Shown one piece after another: positions 17,885-26,534 of a DNA stretch of 64,000 nt (within the stretch, counting starts at the first letter, position 1; every line of letters starts with the position of its first letter). A model generated the notes under the pieces. It ran no database searches and was not told the DNA's origin. It saw only the letters and a list, made by a program, of their open reading frames with translations. The stretch lies in contig NZ_CP060789.1 in the NCBI RefSeq assembly GCF_014489575.1, positions 496,001 through 560,000 of the forward strand, read 5' to 3'. The position numbers and the translations under genes were made by a program. This stretch comes from Tessaracoccus defluvii (GTDB lineage: Bacteria; Actinomycetota; Actinomycetes; Propionibacteriales; Propionibacteriaceae).

Positions 17885-19614
17885 CGGGACTGGGCGTCGC
17901 GCAGCGCGGCGTCGAGGGTGCCGAGCCGCTCGAAATCGGACGCGGCATCGGCCATGGCGCCGTGCAGCCGGTCGATCTCGGTCGACAGCTTGTCGAGCTG
18001 GCCCTCGATGCGGGCCAGGTCCTTCTTCCGCTGCCGCTCCGCCGCGGCATCCGACCGGGCAGCCGCGGGGGCCGCCGCCGTGGCAGCGGCGTCCGCCGCC
18101 TCCGCGACCGACCTGGCCCGCGCCCGGCGCGCCAGGTACTCGTCGACTCCGCCGGGCAGCAGGGCCACGGAGCCGTCGCCCATCAGCGCGTGCGTGTAGT
18201 CCGTGATCCGCTCCAGGAAGTAGCGGTCGTGGCTGACGACGATCAGCGTGCCCGGCCAGCCGTCGAGGTAGTCCTCGATGACGGTGAGGGTGTCGATGTC
18301 GAGGTCGTTGGTCGGCTCGTCGAGGATCAGCACGTTGGGCTCGGTGAGCAGCAGCCGCAGGAACTGGAGCCGACGGCGTTCGCCGCCGGACAGGTCGCCG
18401 ATGCGGGCGACCAGCTTGTCTCCCGTGAACCCGAACTCCTCGAGCAGCGACGAGGCGCTGGCCTCGCGGCCCGTGGCGAGCCTCGTCTCCTCCTTGAGCC
18501 GCTTCACGGAGGAGAGCACGCGGTCGGCGTCGTCGAGCTCGCCGACGGTCTGCGACAGATAGGCCAACCGGAGTGTCCTGCCCCGCTTGATCCGCCCGCC
18601 GGTGGGCTGGCGCAGGTCGGCCAGCAGGTCGAGCAGCGACGTCTTGCCGGCTCCGTTGACGCCGACCAGCCCGATCCGGTCGCCGGGGCCGATGGACCAG
18701 TTCACCCGGTCGAGCAGCGTGCGTCCGCCGATCGCGTAGGTCGTGTCGACCAGATCGTAGACGTCCTTGCCGAGGCGGGTGACGGAGAACTGCTGCAGCG
18801 CAAACTTGTCGCGCGGGTCGGGTTCCCCGGCGATCAGGGCGTTGGCGGCCTCGATCCGGAACTTCGGTTTCGCGGTGCGGGCCGGGGCGCCGCGCCGCAG
18901 CCACGCGAGCTCCTTGGTCGCGAGGTTCTTCCGCCTCGCCTCGTTCGCGGCCGCCTGCCGTTGCCGCTCGACCCGCGCCAGCACGTAGGCCGCGTAGCCG
19001 CCCTCGTACGGGTCGACGATGCCGTCGTGGACCTCCCAGATCCGGTTGCAGACGGCGTCGAGGAACCAGCGGTCGTGCGACACGACCAGCATCGCGAGAC
19101 CGGCCCTGATGCGGGCCTGCAGGTGTTCCGCGAGGAAGGCGATGGCCTCGACGTCCAGGTGGTTGGTGGGCTCGTCGAGGACGATCAGGTCGTGGTGACC
19201 CAGCAGCACGGCGACGAGGCCGACCCGACGGCGTTCGCCTCCGGACAGTGAGCCGAGGGTGCGGTCGAGTTCGATGTCGGGAAGCAGCGCTTCGACGACG
19301 CCGCGACGTGCCGCGTCGGCAGCCCAGACGTGGTCGGGTTCGCCGTCGACGATCCAGTCGCGCACGCTCTGCGCATCGTCGCCGACACCCGCCTGCGTGA
19401 GCACGCCGATGGAGGCGTTGTTGGTGATCGTGACGCGCCCCGTGTCGGGGACAAGGTCGCCGGTCAGGATCCGCAGCAGGGTGGTCTTGCCGTCGCCGTT
19501 GCGGCCGACGACGCCGATGACGTCACCGGCGCCCAGCCCGAGGGAGACGTTGTCGAGCAGGATCCTGGTGCCGAACCCGTGGGTGACGGACTCGAGATTG
19601 ACGAGGTTCGCCAC
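17842..19614 (-). CDS. ABC-F family ATPase (Uup/EttA-like)
   Basis: 590 residues from GTG 19614. Two ABC domains without membrane segments: Walker A GVVGRNGDGKTTLLRIL and GLVGVNGAGKTSLLDLL; signatures LSGGERRRVGLVAVL and LSGGERRRLQFLRLL; Walker B LIVLDEPTNHLDVEAI and VLILDEPTNDLDIDTL. The charged P-site linker around residues 220-260 (RQRQAAANEARRKNLATKE) and a C-terminal coiled-coil tail (residues 520-585, KKDLARIEGQLDKLSTEIDRL) point to the Uup/EttA-like branch. These act on the ribosome in translation or antibiotic protection. It follows the DUF4191 gene by 3 bases, so the two are probably cotranscribed. Confidence 0.92.
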   Translation of the reverse strand: MANLVNLESVTHGFGTRILLDNVSLGLGAGDVIGVVGRNGDGKTTLLRILTGDLVPDTGRVTITNNASIGVLTQAGVGDDAQSVRDWIVDGEPDHVWAADAARRGVVEALLPDIELDRTLGSLSGGERRRVGLVAVLLGHHDLIVLDEPTNHLDVEAIAFLAEHLQARIRAGLAMLVVSHDRWFLDAVCNRIWEVHDGIVDPYEGGYAAYVLARVERQRQAAANEARRKNLATKELAWLRRGAPARTAKPKFRIEAANALIAGEPDPRDKFALQQFSVTRLGKDVYDLVDTTYAIGGRTLLDRVNWSIGPGDRIGLVGVNGAGKTSLLDLLADLRQPTGGRIKRGRTLRLAYLSQTVGELDDADRVLSSVKRLKEETRLATGREASASSLLEEFGFTGDKLVARIGDLSGGERRRLQFLRLLLTEPNVLILDEPTNDLDIDTLTVIEDYLDGWPGTLIVVSHDRYFLERITDYTHALMGDGSVALLPGGVDEYLARRARARSVAEAADAAATAAAPAAARSDAAAERQRKKDLARIEGQLDKLSTEIDRLHGAMADAASDFERLGTLDAALRDAQSRQAELEEAWLEAAE

Positions 19615-19617
19615 AGA

Positions 19618-20376
19618 TCAGCGGCCACGCATGGCGCTGCGGGCGCCCTTGGTGTTGATCGGCCCCTTGGGGATCGGCGCCTTGGGACGCATCGCGTCGA
19701 GCGCGCGCAGCCGCTGGTTGACCTCGTTGATCTTCGCCGGCGTCAGCGACTTCGGCAGCTTCTTGATGTGCCCCGCGAGCTTCGCCAGCGGCACCTGACC
19801 CTCGTGGTCGCCCATCTGGATGACGGTGACGTCGACGCCGTAGGCCACCTGCTCGTGCTTGCGCTTCTCCGACTCGAGCAGCGGACGGAGCCGCGCGGAC
19901 TCGCCCTCACCGATCAGGATCAGGCCACCGGGGCCCAGCGTGCGGTGGATGACGTCGAGGCTGCGGGTCGCCGCGATGACGGGGCTGTTGATCCAGCCCT
20001 TCGGCAGCATCTGCAGCGCCACCTCGCCGGAGCCGGCCTGACCCTCGAAGCGCTTGTAGACGCCGGTCCGGGCCCGCCAGGCGAAGATCAGCATCGCGCC
20101 GAGCGCACCGGCGGACAGACCGAGCACCGCCCAGATCCACGGCGACTTCAGCACGATGCCGACGACGACAAAGATCACGAACGGCACGACGCCGCCGGCG
20201 ATCGTGAGCGCGTGGAGATACTTGTCGTGCTTGGCGGTGACCTTGTAGGTCTCGACCAGCTGGCGCCAGCGACCCCAGTCAGCGGGGTTCGTGGAGTTCT
20301 TCCTACGCTCCTTCTCGGCGATCTTGTCGGCCTTCTGCTTGGCCTCCAGCGCCTTGGCGCGTTCGCTCTTTGCCAT
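19618..20376 (-). CDS. DUF4191-family membrane protein
   Basis: 252 residues from ATG 20376, preceded by GGAAAGAG. A lysine/glutamate-rich N-terminus (residues 1-50) is followed by two adjacent membrane segments (LTIAGGVVPFVIFVVVGIV and WIWAVLGLSAGALGAMLIFAW) and a soluble C-terminal domain rich in Lys and Arg. This layout and its position just after lipA match the actinobacterial DUF4191 family, which has no established function that I know of. Close linkage to lipoate genes is recurrent in actinobacteria, but a role in lipoylation is not shown. The ABC-F gene follows after 3 bases. Confidence 0.85.
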   Translation of the reverse strand: MAKSERAKALEAKQKADKIAEKERRKNSTNPADWGRWRQLVETYKVTAKHDKYLHALTIAGGVVPFVIFVVVGIVLKSPWIWAVLGLSAGALGAMLIFAWRARTGVYKRFEGQAGSGEVALQMLPKGWINSPVIAATRSLDVIHRTLGPGGLILIGEGESARLRPLLESEKRKHEQVAYGVDVTVIQMGDHEGQVPLAKLAGHIKKLPKSLTPAKINEVNQRLRALDAMRPKAPIPKGPINTKGARSAMRGR

Positions 20377-20389
20377 CTGCTCTTTCCGT

Positions 20390-21325
20390 CTAGCTCGAGG
20401 TTTTCCTGGCGTCCATCGCCGTGCGGTACAGGCGCCCGGCGCGGTACGACGAACGCACCAACGGTCCGGACAGCACGCCAGAATATCCGATCGCCTTCGC
20501 CTCCTCCGCGAGGGCGTCGAACTCCTCCGGCGGGACCCAACGGTCGATGGGATGCAGCGTCGCGTTGGGGCGCAGGTACTGCGTGATCGTGATGATCTCC
20601 GCGCCGGCGTCGTACAGGTCCTGCAGCGCCTCGGAGATCTCCTTGGCGGTCTCGCCCATACCGAGGATCAGGTTCGATTTCGTGACGAGGCCCGCCTCAC
20701 GCGACATACGCAGCACCTCGAGCGAACGGTCGTAGCGGAAGCCGGGACGGATGCGCTTGAAGATCCGCGGCACCGTCTCCACGTTGTGCGCGAACACCTC
20801 GGGGGCCGCGTCGAACAGCTGGCCGAGGAGTTCGGGCCGACCCGAGAAGTCGGGCGCGAGCATCTCGACACCGACGCCGGGGTTAACGGCGTGGATCTGG
20901 CGGATCGTCTCGGCGTACAGCCAGGCGCCCTCGTCGGGGAGGTCGTCGCGGCAGACACCCGTGATCGTCGCGTAGCGCAGCCCCATCTTCTTCACCGACG
21001 CGGCGACCCGCAGAGGCTCCGCCGGGTCGTAGCCGTCAGGCTTGGCGGACTCGATCTGGCAGAAGTCGCAGCGGCGGGTGCACTTGTCGCCGCCGATGAG
21101 GAAGGTGGACTCGCGGTCCTCCCAGCACTCGTAGATGTTCGGGCAGCCCGCCTCCTGGCAGACGGTGTGGAGGTCGCCTGTCGTGACGATCTCCTGGAGG
21201 TCCCGGTAGTTCGGGCCCATCCGTGCCGTGGTCCTGATCCAGCCCGGCTTCTTCTCGATCGGGGTCTCCGCGTTACGCGCCTCAACTCTGAGGAGTCGGC
21301 GCCCGTCCGGCTGTACTGCTGTCAC
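20390..21325 (-). CDS. lipA: Lipoyl synthase
   Basis: 311 residues from GTG 21325 ([20 protein letters not shown]). It is a radical SAM enzyme that inserts two sulfurs into octanoyl groups on lipoyl domains. It shows the radical SAM cluster C-T-R-R-C-D-F-C and the auxiliary cluster set [12 protein letters not shown]. The C-terminal V-R-S-S-Y-R-A-G supplies the conserved serine that ligates the auxiliary cluster. Length fits the family. It lies between lipB upstream and DUF4191 downstream; its substrate, the E2 protein with two lipoyl domains, is encoded 1.6 kb upstream on the same strand. Confidence 0.96.
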   Translation of the reverse strand: MTAVQPDGRRLLRVEARNAETPIEKKPGWIRTTARMGPNYRDLQEIVTTGDLHTVCQEAGCPNIYECWEDRESTFLIGGDKCTRRCDFCQIESAKPDGYDPAEPLRVAASVKKMGLRYATITGVCRDDLPDEGAWLYAETIRQIHAVNPGVGVEMLAPDFSGRPELLGQLFDAAPEVFAHNVETVPRIFKRIRPGFRYDRSLEVLRMSREAGLVTKSNLILGMGETAKEISEALQDLYDAGAEIITITQYLRPNATLHPIDRWVPPEEFDALAEEAKAIGYSGVLSGPLVRSSYRAGRLYRTAMDARKTSS

Positions 21326-21357
21326 CCGGGTGAGTCTACCCACTCGGGGACGGCGCC

Positions 21358-22020
21358 CTACCGGTCGCCGCGGGCGCGGATGGGTGCCAGCGCCGCGATC
21401 AGGTGTGGCTCCAGGTCGTGGGCGACGGCCGCCACATCCCAGGCGCCGGGGAGTTCCTCCACGATCGAGGTGACGTCGGCGTCGTGGATCCCGCACGGCA
21501 CGATGTTGCCGAAGCGTTCCGCTGAGCTCTGCACGTTGAGGGCGAAGCCGTGCATCGTGGTGCGTCGCGCCACCCGGACCCCGATCGCGCAGATCTTGCG
21601 TTCACGCCGGGAGCCGGAGGCCTCCAGCCAGACGCCGGTGCGTCCCGCGACGCGCCCCGAGACGATGCCGTAGCCGGCGAGCAGGGAGATGACGGCGCCC
21701 TCGAGGGCCCGGACGTAGTCGACGACGCCCACGCCGTCGGCCAGGGCCAGGATCGGGTAGCCGACCAGCTGCCCGGGGCCGTGGTAGGTGATCTCGCCGC
21801 CACGGTCGACGGGGATGACGGGGGTTCCGTCGGCCGGGTGGTCGGCCGGATCGGTGCGTCGGCCCGCCGTGTAGACGGGGGAGTGCTCGACGTAGATGGC
21901 GTGGTCGTCGCGCAGGCCGTCGGCGACGGCGGCGTGCACCTCGCGTTGGTAGTCCCAGGTCTCCTGGTAGTCGGAGAGCTGGTGGGCCTCGCCGAGGCCG
22001 CGGTACTCGAAGGTCAGCAC
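21358..22020 (-). CDS. lipB: Octanoyl-[acyl carrier protein]:protein octanoyltransferase
   Basis: 220 residues from GTG 22020. It moves octanoyl groups from acyl carrier protein to lipoyl domains, the step before LipA. Landmarks are [19 protein letters not shown] (the family R-G-G-x-x-T-x-H-x-P-G-Q block), the lysine in [10 protein letters not shown] and the catalytic cysteine in FGNIVPCGI. The gene is 32 bases upstream of lipA and 32 bases downstream of the DUF554 gene, so the three are probably one transcript. Confidence 0.95.
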   Translation of the reverse strand: MLTFEYRGLGEAHQLSDYQETWDYQREVHAAVADGLRDDHAIYVEHSPVYTAGRRTDPADHPADGTPVIPVDRGGEITYHGPGQLVGYPILALADGVGVVDYVRALEGAVISLLAGYGIVSGRVAGRTGVWLEASGSRRERKICAIGVRVARRTTMHGFALNVQSSAERFGNIVPCGIHDADVTSIVEELPGAWDVAAVAHDLEPHLIAALAPIRARGDR

Positions 22021-22052
22021 GTCTGCCGATGCTACTCCGCCGGGGCGCCGGT

Positions 22053-22784
22053 TCAGAGGGCCGCCACGAGCGGAACGAACAGCGGCGCCAGCAGCAGCGC
22101 GGGCAGCAGGTCGCCGACCGGGATCGGCTTCAGGTCCAGCAGGCGCAGGGCCAGCGCCAGGAGGATCACGCCGCCGGTGGCGGTCAGCGCCTCGACCTGG
22201 GCGGCGCTGAGGACGTCACCCGCCAGATAGCCGAGCAGCGTGAGACCGCCCTGGATGACGGCGACGGCGCCGGCGGAGGCCAGCACGCCCCAACCGAGCG
22301 TCGAGGCGAACGCCATCGCGGCGAAGCCGTCGAGCACTGCCTTGACGTAGAGCTGCTCGGCGCCGCGGCCCAGGCCGTCGGAGATGGAACCGAGGATCGC
22401 CAGGGGGCCGACGCAGAAGACCAGCGTCGCCGTCACCATGCCGTCGACGAAGCGTGCGGCGTCGCCGGAGCGGGTGAACCTGCTCCGCAGCCACGTGGCG
22501 CCCTGCTCGAGCCGATCCTCGATGCGCAGCCAGGAGCCCAGCAGCGCGCCGATGAGCAGCGCGGCGAGGACGAGGATGGTGGCCGACGAGCCGACGGCGG
22601 CCGTGAGGTCGGGCGACGCGAGCGAGACGACCGAGAAGCCGCCGATGACGAGGGTGAAGAGGCCCAGCAACGCGGTGATCGTGGTCCTCGTCTTCTCAGG
22701 CATCCGGTTGCCGAGCAGGATCCCCAGCAGGGACCCGACGACGACGGTGGCCACGTTGACGATGGTTCCCATGCCGATGATCAC
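22053..22784 (-). CDS. DUF554-family membrane protein
   Basis: About 243 residues. I place the start at GTG 22784, giving VIIGMGTIVNVATVVVGSLLGILLG, which lines up with the usual N-terminus of the DUF554 (YdfK/YqgA) family. A TTG at 22796 and an ATG at 22772 are alternatives; none has a strong ribosome site. Seven or eight hydrophobic segments are visible, including PLAILGSISDGLGRG and the repeated glycine-rich GSLLG/GALLG elements. It is a membrane protein of unknown function. It lies upstream of lipB on the same strand and downstream of the sucB terminator. Confidence 0.82.
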   Translation of the reverse strand: MIIGMGTIVNVATVVVGSLLGILLGNRMPEKTRTTITALLGLFTLVIGGFSVVSLASPDLTAAVGSSATILVLAALLIGALLGSWLRIEDRLEQGATWLRSRFTRSGDAARFVDGMVTATLVFCVGPLAILGSISDGLGRGAEQLYVKAVLDGFAAMAFASTLGWGVLASAGAVAVIQGGLTLLGYLAGDVLSAAQVEALTATGGVILLALALRLLDLKPIPVGDLLPALLLAPLFVPLVAAL

Positions 22785-22842
22785 CCCGGCATCCAACCAG
22801 ATGGCCGCGCGGACGGGTGCCGGTGCGGCGCAGCCGAGACGG

Positions 22843-22880
22843 TCGAGGGCCCCGGGAGCCGAAGCTCCCGGGGCCCTCGA
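22843..22880 (-). terminator. Strong intrinsic-type hairpin downstream of sucB
   Basis: Perfect 17-base-pair stem (22843-22859 with 22864-22880, arm TCGAGGGCCCCGGGAGC) and a CGAA tetraloop, 18 bases past the sucB stop. There is no long U-run, as is common for actinobacterial terminators. Confidence 0.8.
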
Positions 22881-22898
22881 ACGGAGTGCCGGTCAGAC

Positions 22899-24650
22899 TC
22901 AGACGCCGAACTCGCCGCCGAAGTCGCCGTCCTCCAGCCGCTCCTTGACCGACGACAGGAAGCGGGCCGCGACCGCGCCGTCGATGAGGCGGTGGTCGTA
23001 GCTCATCGACAGGTACATCATGTGACGCACCGCGATGGACTCGTTGCCGAAGCGGTCCTCGACGACGACCGGACGCTTCACCAGCGCGCCGGTGCCGAGG
23101 ATGGCCACCTGCGGCTGGTTGATGATCGGGGTGTCGAACAGCGTGCCGGCCGACCCGTAGTTGGTGATCGTGAAGGTGCCGCCGCCGAGTTCGTCGGGGG
23201 TGACCTTGTTGGTCCGCGTGCGGGCGGCCAGGTCGGCGATCTTCCTGGCCAGGCCGGTGACGTTGAGGTCTCCGGCCTCCTTGATCACGGGGACGAGCAG
23301 GCCCTTCTCCGTGTCGACCGCGATGCCGACGTGCTCGCCGTCGGCGTAGGTGACGGTGCCGGCCTCGGTGTCGATGGTGGCGTTGACGATCGGGAACTGC
23401 TTCAGCGCCTCGACGGCCGCCTTCGTGATGAACGGCAGGTACGACAGGGAGGCGCCCTCGCGCTTCTTGAAGTCGTCCTTCACCTGGGCACGCAGGTGGC
23501 TGATCGCGGTGACGTCCACCTCGACCGTGGCGGTGAGCTGCGCGGACACCTGCAGCGACTCGACCATGCGGGCCGCGATGGTCTTGCGCAGACGCGTCAG
23601 CTTCTCGGTCGTACCGCGCGGGCTGGCGACCGGAGCGGCGGGGGCCTTCGCTGCGGCCGGAGCGGCGGCAGCGGGAGCCGGGGCGGTCGGAGCGGCGGCA
23701 GCGGCCTTGGCGGCCTCCGCGGCGTCGCTGACGTCCTGCTTGCGGATGCGTCCACCGACGCCGGTGCCCTTGATGGAGGCCAGGTCGACGCCGGCCTCCT
23801 TCGCCAGCTTGCGCACCAGCGGGGTCACGTAGCTGCCGTCGGGCGACGACTCGGCCACGCGGCGGGCCGCAGCCGCCTCGACGGCCGGGCTGTGGGTCTT
23901 CTCCTCGGCGGGCCGGGCGGGCGCCGGGGCGGCCGGGGCAGGAGCCGGGGTGGGTGCCGGGGCAGCCGGGGCAGGGGTGGGTGCCGGGGCAGGGGTGGGA
24001 GCCGCGGCAGGAGCGGGCGCCGCGGCGGCGGCGTCACCGACGATCGCCAGCACGGCGCCGACCTCGGCCACGTCGTCCTCGTTGAAGCGGATCTCCAGAA
24101 GCGTGCCCGCGACGGGGCTCGGGATCTCGGTGTCGACCTTGTCCGTCGAGACCTCCAGCAGGGGCTCGTCGGCCTCGACGGTGTCTCCGACGGCCTTGAG
24201 CCAACGGGAGATGGTGCCCTCGCTGACGGACTCGCCGAGCGCGGGCAGCGTCACCTCCGTGCCGGAGGCGGGAGCGGACGGGGCGGGCGCGGCAGGAGCC
24301 GGTGCGGCCTCTTGCACGACAGGCGCGGCCGGGGCAGGGGCAGGGGCCTCGGCCACGGGGGCCGCGACGGGCTCAGGGGCCGCTGCGGGCTCTTCCTGCG
24401 CGGGGGCGTCGCCCGCCTCGCCGATGACCGCCAGCACGGCGCCGACCTCAGCCACGTCGTCCTCGTTGAAGCGGATCTCCAGAAGCGTGCCCGCGACGGG
24501 GCTCGGGATCTCGGTGTCGACCTTGTCCGTCGAGACCTCCAGAAGAGGCTCGTCGGCCTCTACCGTGTCTCCGACGGCCTTGAGCCAACGGGAGATGGTG
24601 CCCTCGCTGACGGACTCGCCCAGCGCCGGGAGGGTGACTTCGGTTGACAT
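22899..24650 (-). CDS. sucB: 2-oxoacid dehydrogenase E2 (dihydrolipoamide acyltransferase), two lipoyl domains
   Basis: 583 residues from ATG 24650 with AAGGAG 10 bases upstream. Two nearly identical lipoyl domains (residues 1-80 and 129-208), each with the lipoylated lysine in STDKVDTE, are joined by Ala/Pro-rich linkers. Then come an E1/E3-binding domain ([24 protein letters not shown]) and the catalytic domain with [14 protein letters not shown] (active-site His and Asp). This is the actinobacterial SucB/DlaT type, serving pyruvate and possibly 2-oxoglutarate dehydrogenase; the substrate is not fixed by sequence. lpd lies just upstream (51 bases) and lipB/lipA just downstream, all on one strand. 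Confidence 0.93.
   Translation of the reverse strand: MSTEVTLPALGESVSEGTISRWLKAVGDTVEADEPLLEVSTDKVDTEIPSPVAGTLLEIRFNEDDVAEVGAVLAVIGEAGDAPAQEEPAAAPEPVAAPVAEAPAPAPAAPVVQEAAPAPAAPAPSAPASGTEVTLPALGESVSEGTISRWLKAVGDTVEADEPLLEVSTDKVDTEIPSPVAGTLLEIRFNEDDVAEVGAVLAIVGDAAAAAPAPAAAPTPAPAPTPAPAAPAPTPAPAPAAPAPARPAEEKTHSPAVEAAAARRVAESSPDGSYVTPLVRKLAKEAGVDLASIKGTGVGGRIRKQDVSDAAEAAKAAAAAPTAPAPAAAAPAAAKAPAAPVASPRGTTEKLTRLRKTIAARMVESLQVSAQLTATVEVDVTAISHLRAQVKDDFKKREGASLSYLPFITKAAVEALKQFPIVNATIDTEAGTVTYADGEHVGIAVDTEKGLLVPVIKEAGDLNVTGLARKIADLAARTRTNKVTPDELGGGTFTITNYGSAGTLFDTPIINQPQVAILGTGALVKRPVVVEDRFGNESIAVRHMMYLSMSYDHRLIDGAVAARFLSSVKERLEDGDFGGEFGV
24045..24639. repeat. Direct repeat within sucB (lipoyl domain duplication)
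   Basis: About 210 bases at 24045-24255 recur at 24429-24639, a 384-base (128-codon) offset, with only scattered differences (roughly 10 in 200 by eye), including at third codon positions. Both copies encode a complete lipoyl domain. The closeness of silent sites points to recent duplication or gene conversion. Confidence 0.85.
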
Positions 24651-24700
24651 GTGAATGAGGCTCCTTCGTGCCGCGTGAATGCTCCCACCCTATAACCGAA

Positions 24701-26098
24701 TCAAGCCGGGGTGTGCAGACCTCGTCCGGCCAGTGCCCAGTTCGCCTCCGCGATGGACTCCCCGAGGGTGGGATGGGCATGCACGATGCCGGCCACGTCG
24801 TCGGGCGTCGCCTGCCACCCGACAAGCAGCGCACCTTCAGCGACGAGCTCGGCCACGTTGTCGCCGATGAGGTGGACGCCGACGATGGGCCCGTCGGGGC
24901 GGCGGACCAGCCGCACCACGCCCGACTCCCGCTCGCCGGGGGAGCGCAGCAGCAGCGCCCTGCCGTTGCCGCCCAGCCGGTAGTCGACCACCTGGGCGTC
25001 CTGGCCGGCCTCCGCCGCCGTCAATCCCACCGAGGCCAGCTGCAGGCTTGAGTACGTGATCCGCGGCATGTCGCGGTCGGCGGGCAGGGTGGGGCGGACC
25101 GGAAGCCGACCGCGCAGGTGCGCGATCTGCTCCGCCAGGAAGATGCCGTGCGCGTACCCCCTGTGGGCGAGTTGCGGGCCGGCCACGACGTCGCCGGCCG
25201 CCCACACGCCGCGCGCCGACGTCCGGAGCCGCTCGTCGACCTGGACGTGGCCCGAGTCGCCGAGGGTGATCCCCGCATCCTCGAGGCCGAGGCCCTGCGT
25301 CGCCGGCCGGCGGCCGACGGCCACCAGCAGCACGTCGGCGGTCAGCGTCTCGTCGCCCAGCCGCGCGGTCACCGCGTCATCGGTTGCCGTCACGTCCTCC
25401 AGCGCCGCGCCCAGCCGCACGTCGACGCCGCGGGCGCGCAACTCCTTCGTCAGGATGCGTGAGTGGCCGGGCTCCTCGCCCAGCAGAAGCCGTTCTGCGG
25501 CCTCGACGAGCACGACCTCGACGCCCAGATCGCGCCACAGCGAGGCGAACTCGACGCCGATCACGCCGCCGCCCAGCACGATGGCCCTCCTCGGCAGCGT
25601 GTCGAGCCGGAGCGCGTCCTCGCTGGTCAGAAGGCGTTTCCCGTCGATCCCGAGGCCGAGGGTGATGGGCGAGGCGCCCGTCGCGATGACGACGGCCCCG
25701 CCGCGATACAGCTCACCGTCCGCCAGGATCGCCGGACCGGCTCCGTCGGTGACGAGCCGGCCCCGCGCGGCGACGGTGGTGACGCCGCGCCCCGCGAGCA
25801 GGCCGCGCAGGCCCCGGTGCAGCTGGTCCACCACGGAGTCCGCGTAGCCGCGCACGCCGGCGGCGTCCGCACCCTCGAGTGTCGCGGCGATCCCGAAGGC
25901 GGCGGCCGTCACCACGGTGCGGCGCACCTCCGCCGCGTGGAGCCACGCCTTCGTCGGGATGCAGCCGCGGTGCAGGCACGTGCCCCCGACGGGGGTGTCA
26001 TCGACGAGCGCGACGCTCAGTCCCAACTGGGCCGCGCGCAGGGCACAGGAGTAGCCGGCCGAGCCGGCGCCGAGGATGACCACGTCGAAGTCAGGCAT
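24701..26098 (-). CDS. lpdA: Dihydrolipoyl dehydrogenase (E3)
   Basis: 465 residues from ATG 26098. FAD-binding VVILGAGSAGYSCALRAAQLG; redox-active disulfide in GGTCLHRGCIPTKAW (C-x4-C); NAD-binding VLGGGVIGVEFASLWRDLG; second FAD motif GVWAAGDVV; C-terminal base motif HAHPTLGESIAEA. It reoxidises dihydrolipoyl groups on E2 with NAD+. It lies immediately upstream of the E2 gene, consistent with supplying E3 to the oxoacid dehydrogenase complex. Length and motifs are complete. Confidence 0.95.
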   Translation of the reverse strand: MPDFDVVILGAGSAGYSCALRAAQLGLSVALVDDTPVGGTCLHRGCIPTKAWLHAAEVRRTVVTAAAFGIAATLEGADAAGVRGYADSVVDQLHRGLRGLLAGRGVTTVAARGRLVTDGAGPAILADGELYRGGAVVIATGASPITLGLGIDGKRLLTSEDALRLDTLPRRAIVLGGGVIGVEFASLWRDLGVEVVLVEAAERLLLGEEPGHSRILTKELRARGVDVRLGAALEDVTATDDAVTARLGDETLTADVLLVAVGRRPATQGLGLEDAGITLGDSGHVQVDERLRTSARGVWAAGDVVAGPQLAHRGYAHGIFLAEQIAHLRGRLPVRPTLPADRDMPRITYSSLQLASVGLTAAEAGQDAQVVDYRLGGNGRALLLRSPGERESGVVRLVRRPDGPIVGVHLIGDNVAELVAEGALLVGWQATPDDVAGIVHAHPTLGESIAEANWALAGRGLHTPA

Positions 26099-26161
26099 GG
26101 GGCCATCCTCCCACCACGACGACTCCGCCGGTCCGGTCGCGTCCACACCGCAGGTTGTCGG

Positions 26162-26167
26162 CATAAT
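26162..26167 (+). promoter_or_regulatory. Candidate -10 element for a leaderless transcript
   Basis: CATAAT (5 of 6 to TATAAT) ends 6 bases before GTG 26174, which has no Shine-Dalgarno. This suggests a leaderless mRNA divergent from lpd. Confidence 0.45.
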
Positions 26168-26173
26168 GGTGGC

Positions 26174-26503
26174 GTGGGTTGGTTCGGACGTCGCAGGAAA
26201 CAGGCCCAGGTCGTCAAGGAGACGAGCCTGGTGCCCGACGCGACGCTGGCACATCTCAGCGACTTCGTCGCCACCCGCCGTGGCGTGGAGGCCTGGGTGG
26301 AGCAGCCGACCTCCTTCAACCGCGCCTCGATCCTGCTGGTCGCCGCGGACGGTGAATCCACGCGGCGCGGCCTGCCCAGCGCCGATGTGGGCTACCACTT
26401 CGCCGACGACCACGCCGTGCCGTGCTACGACGCCGGCGTCGTGCCCTATCCGAAGCGGATGCGTGAATACAGCCTCAACGCGAAACGGGCGGCCAACGAC
26501 TGA
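26174..26503 (+). CDS. Small conserved-type hypothetical protein
   Basis: 109 residues from GTG 26174 (GWFGRRRKQAQVVKETS). A basic N-terminus is followed by a compact soluble domain with several aromatic and acidic residues (DVGYHFADDHAVPCYDAG). No membrane segment or recognisable motif. It lies between lpd and pepA, convergent with pepA, and shares a bidirectional terminator with it. I do not recognise a functional family. The clean coding character and the -10 element upstream support it as a real gene. Confidence 0.65.
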   Translation: MGWFGRRRKQAQVVKETSLVPDATLAHLSDFVATRRGVEAWVEQPTSFNRASILLVAADGESTRRGLPSADVGYHFADDHAVPCYDAGVVPYPKRMREYSLNAKRAAND

Positions 26504-26522
26504 TCCAGTCGTCGACCGCCCG
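26486..26522. terminator. Bidirectional terminator between the 26174 gene and pepA
   Basis: Nested perfect stems: CGGGCGG (26486-26492) with CCGCCCG (26516-26522), and ACGACTG (26496-26502) with CAGTCGT (26506-26512), symmetric 3-base internal loops and an ATC loop. It includes the stop codon of the plus-strand gene. Confidence 0.75.
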
Positions 26523-26534
26523 TCGCGGCGAGGG

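Noticed and set aside
22029..24647. An 872-codon open frame on the plus strand opposite the E2 gene
   Set aside because: It mirrors the Ala/Pro-rich minus-strand gene, has low-complexity Arg/Gly composition and no domain. It is a high-GC antisense frame, not a gene.
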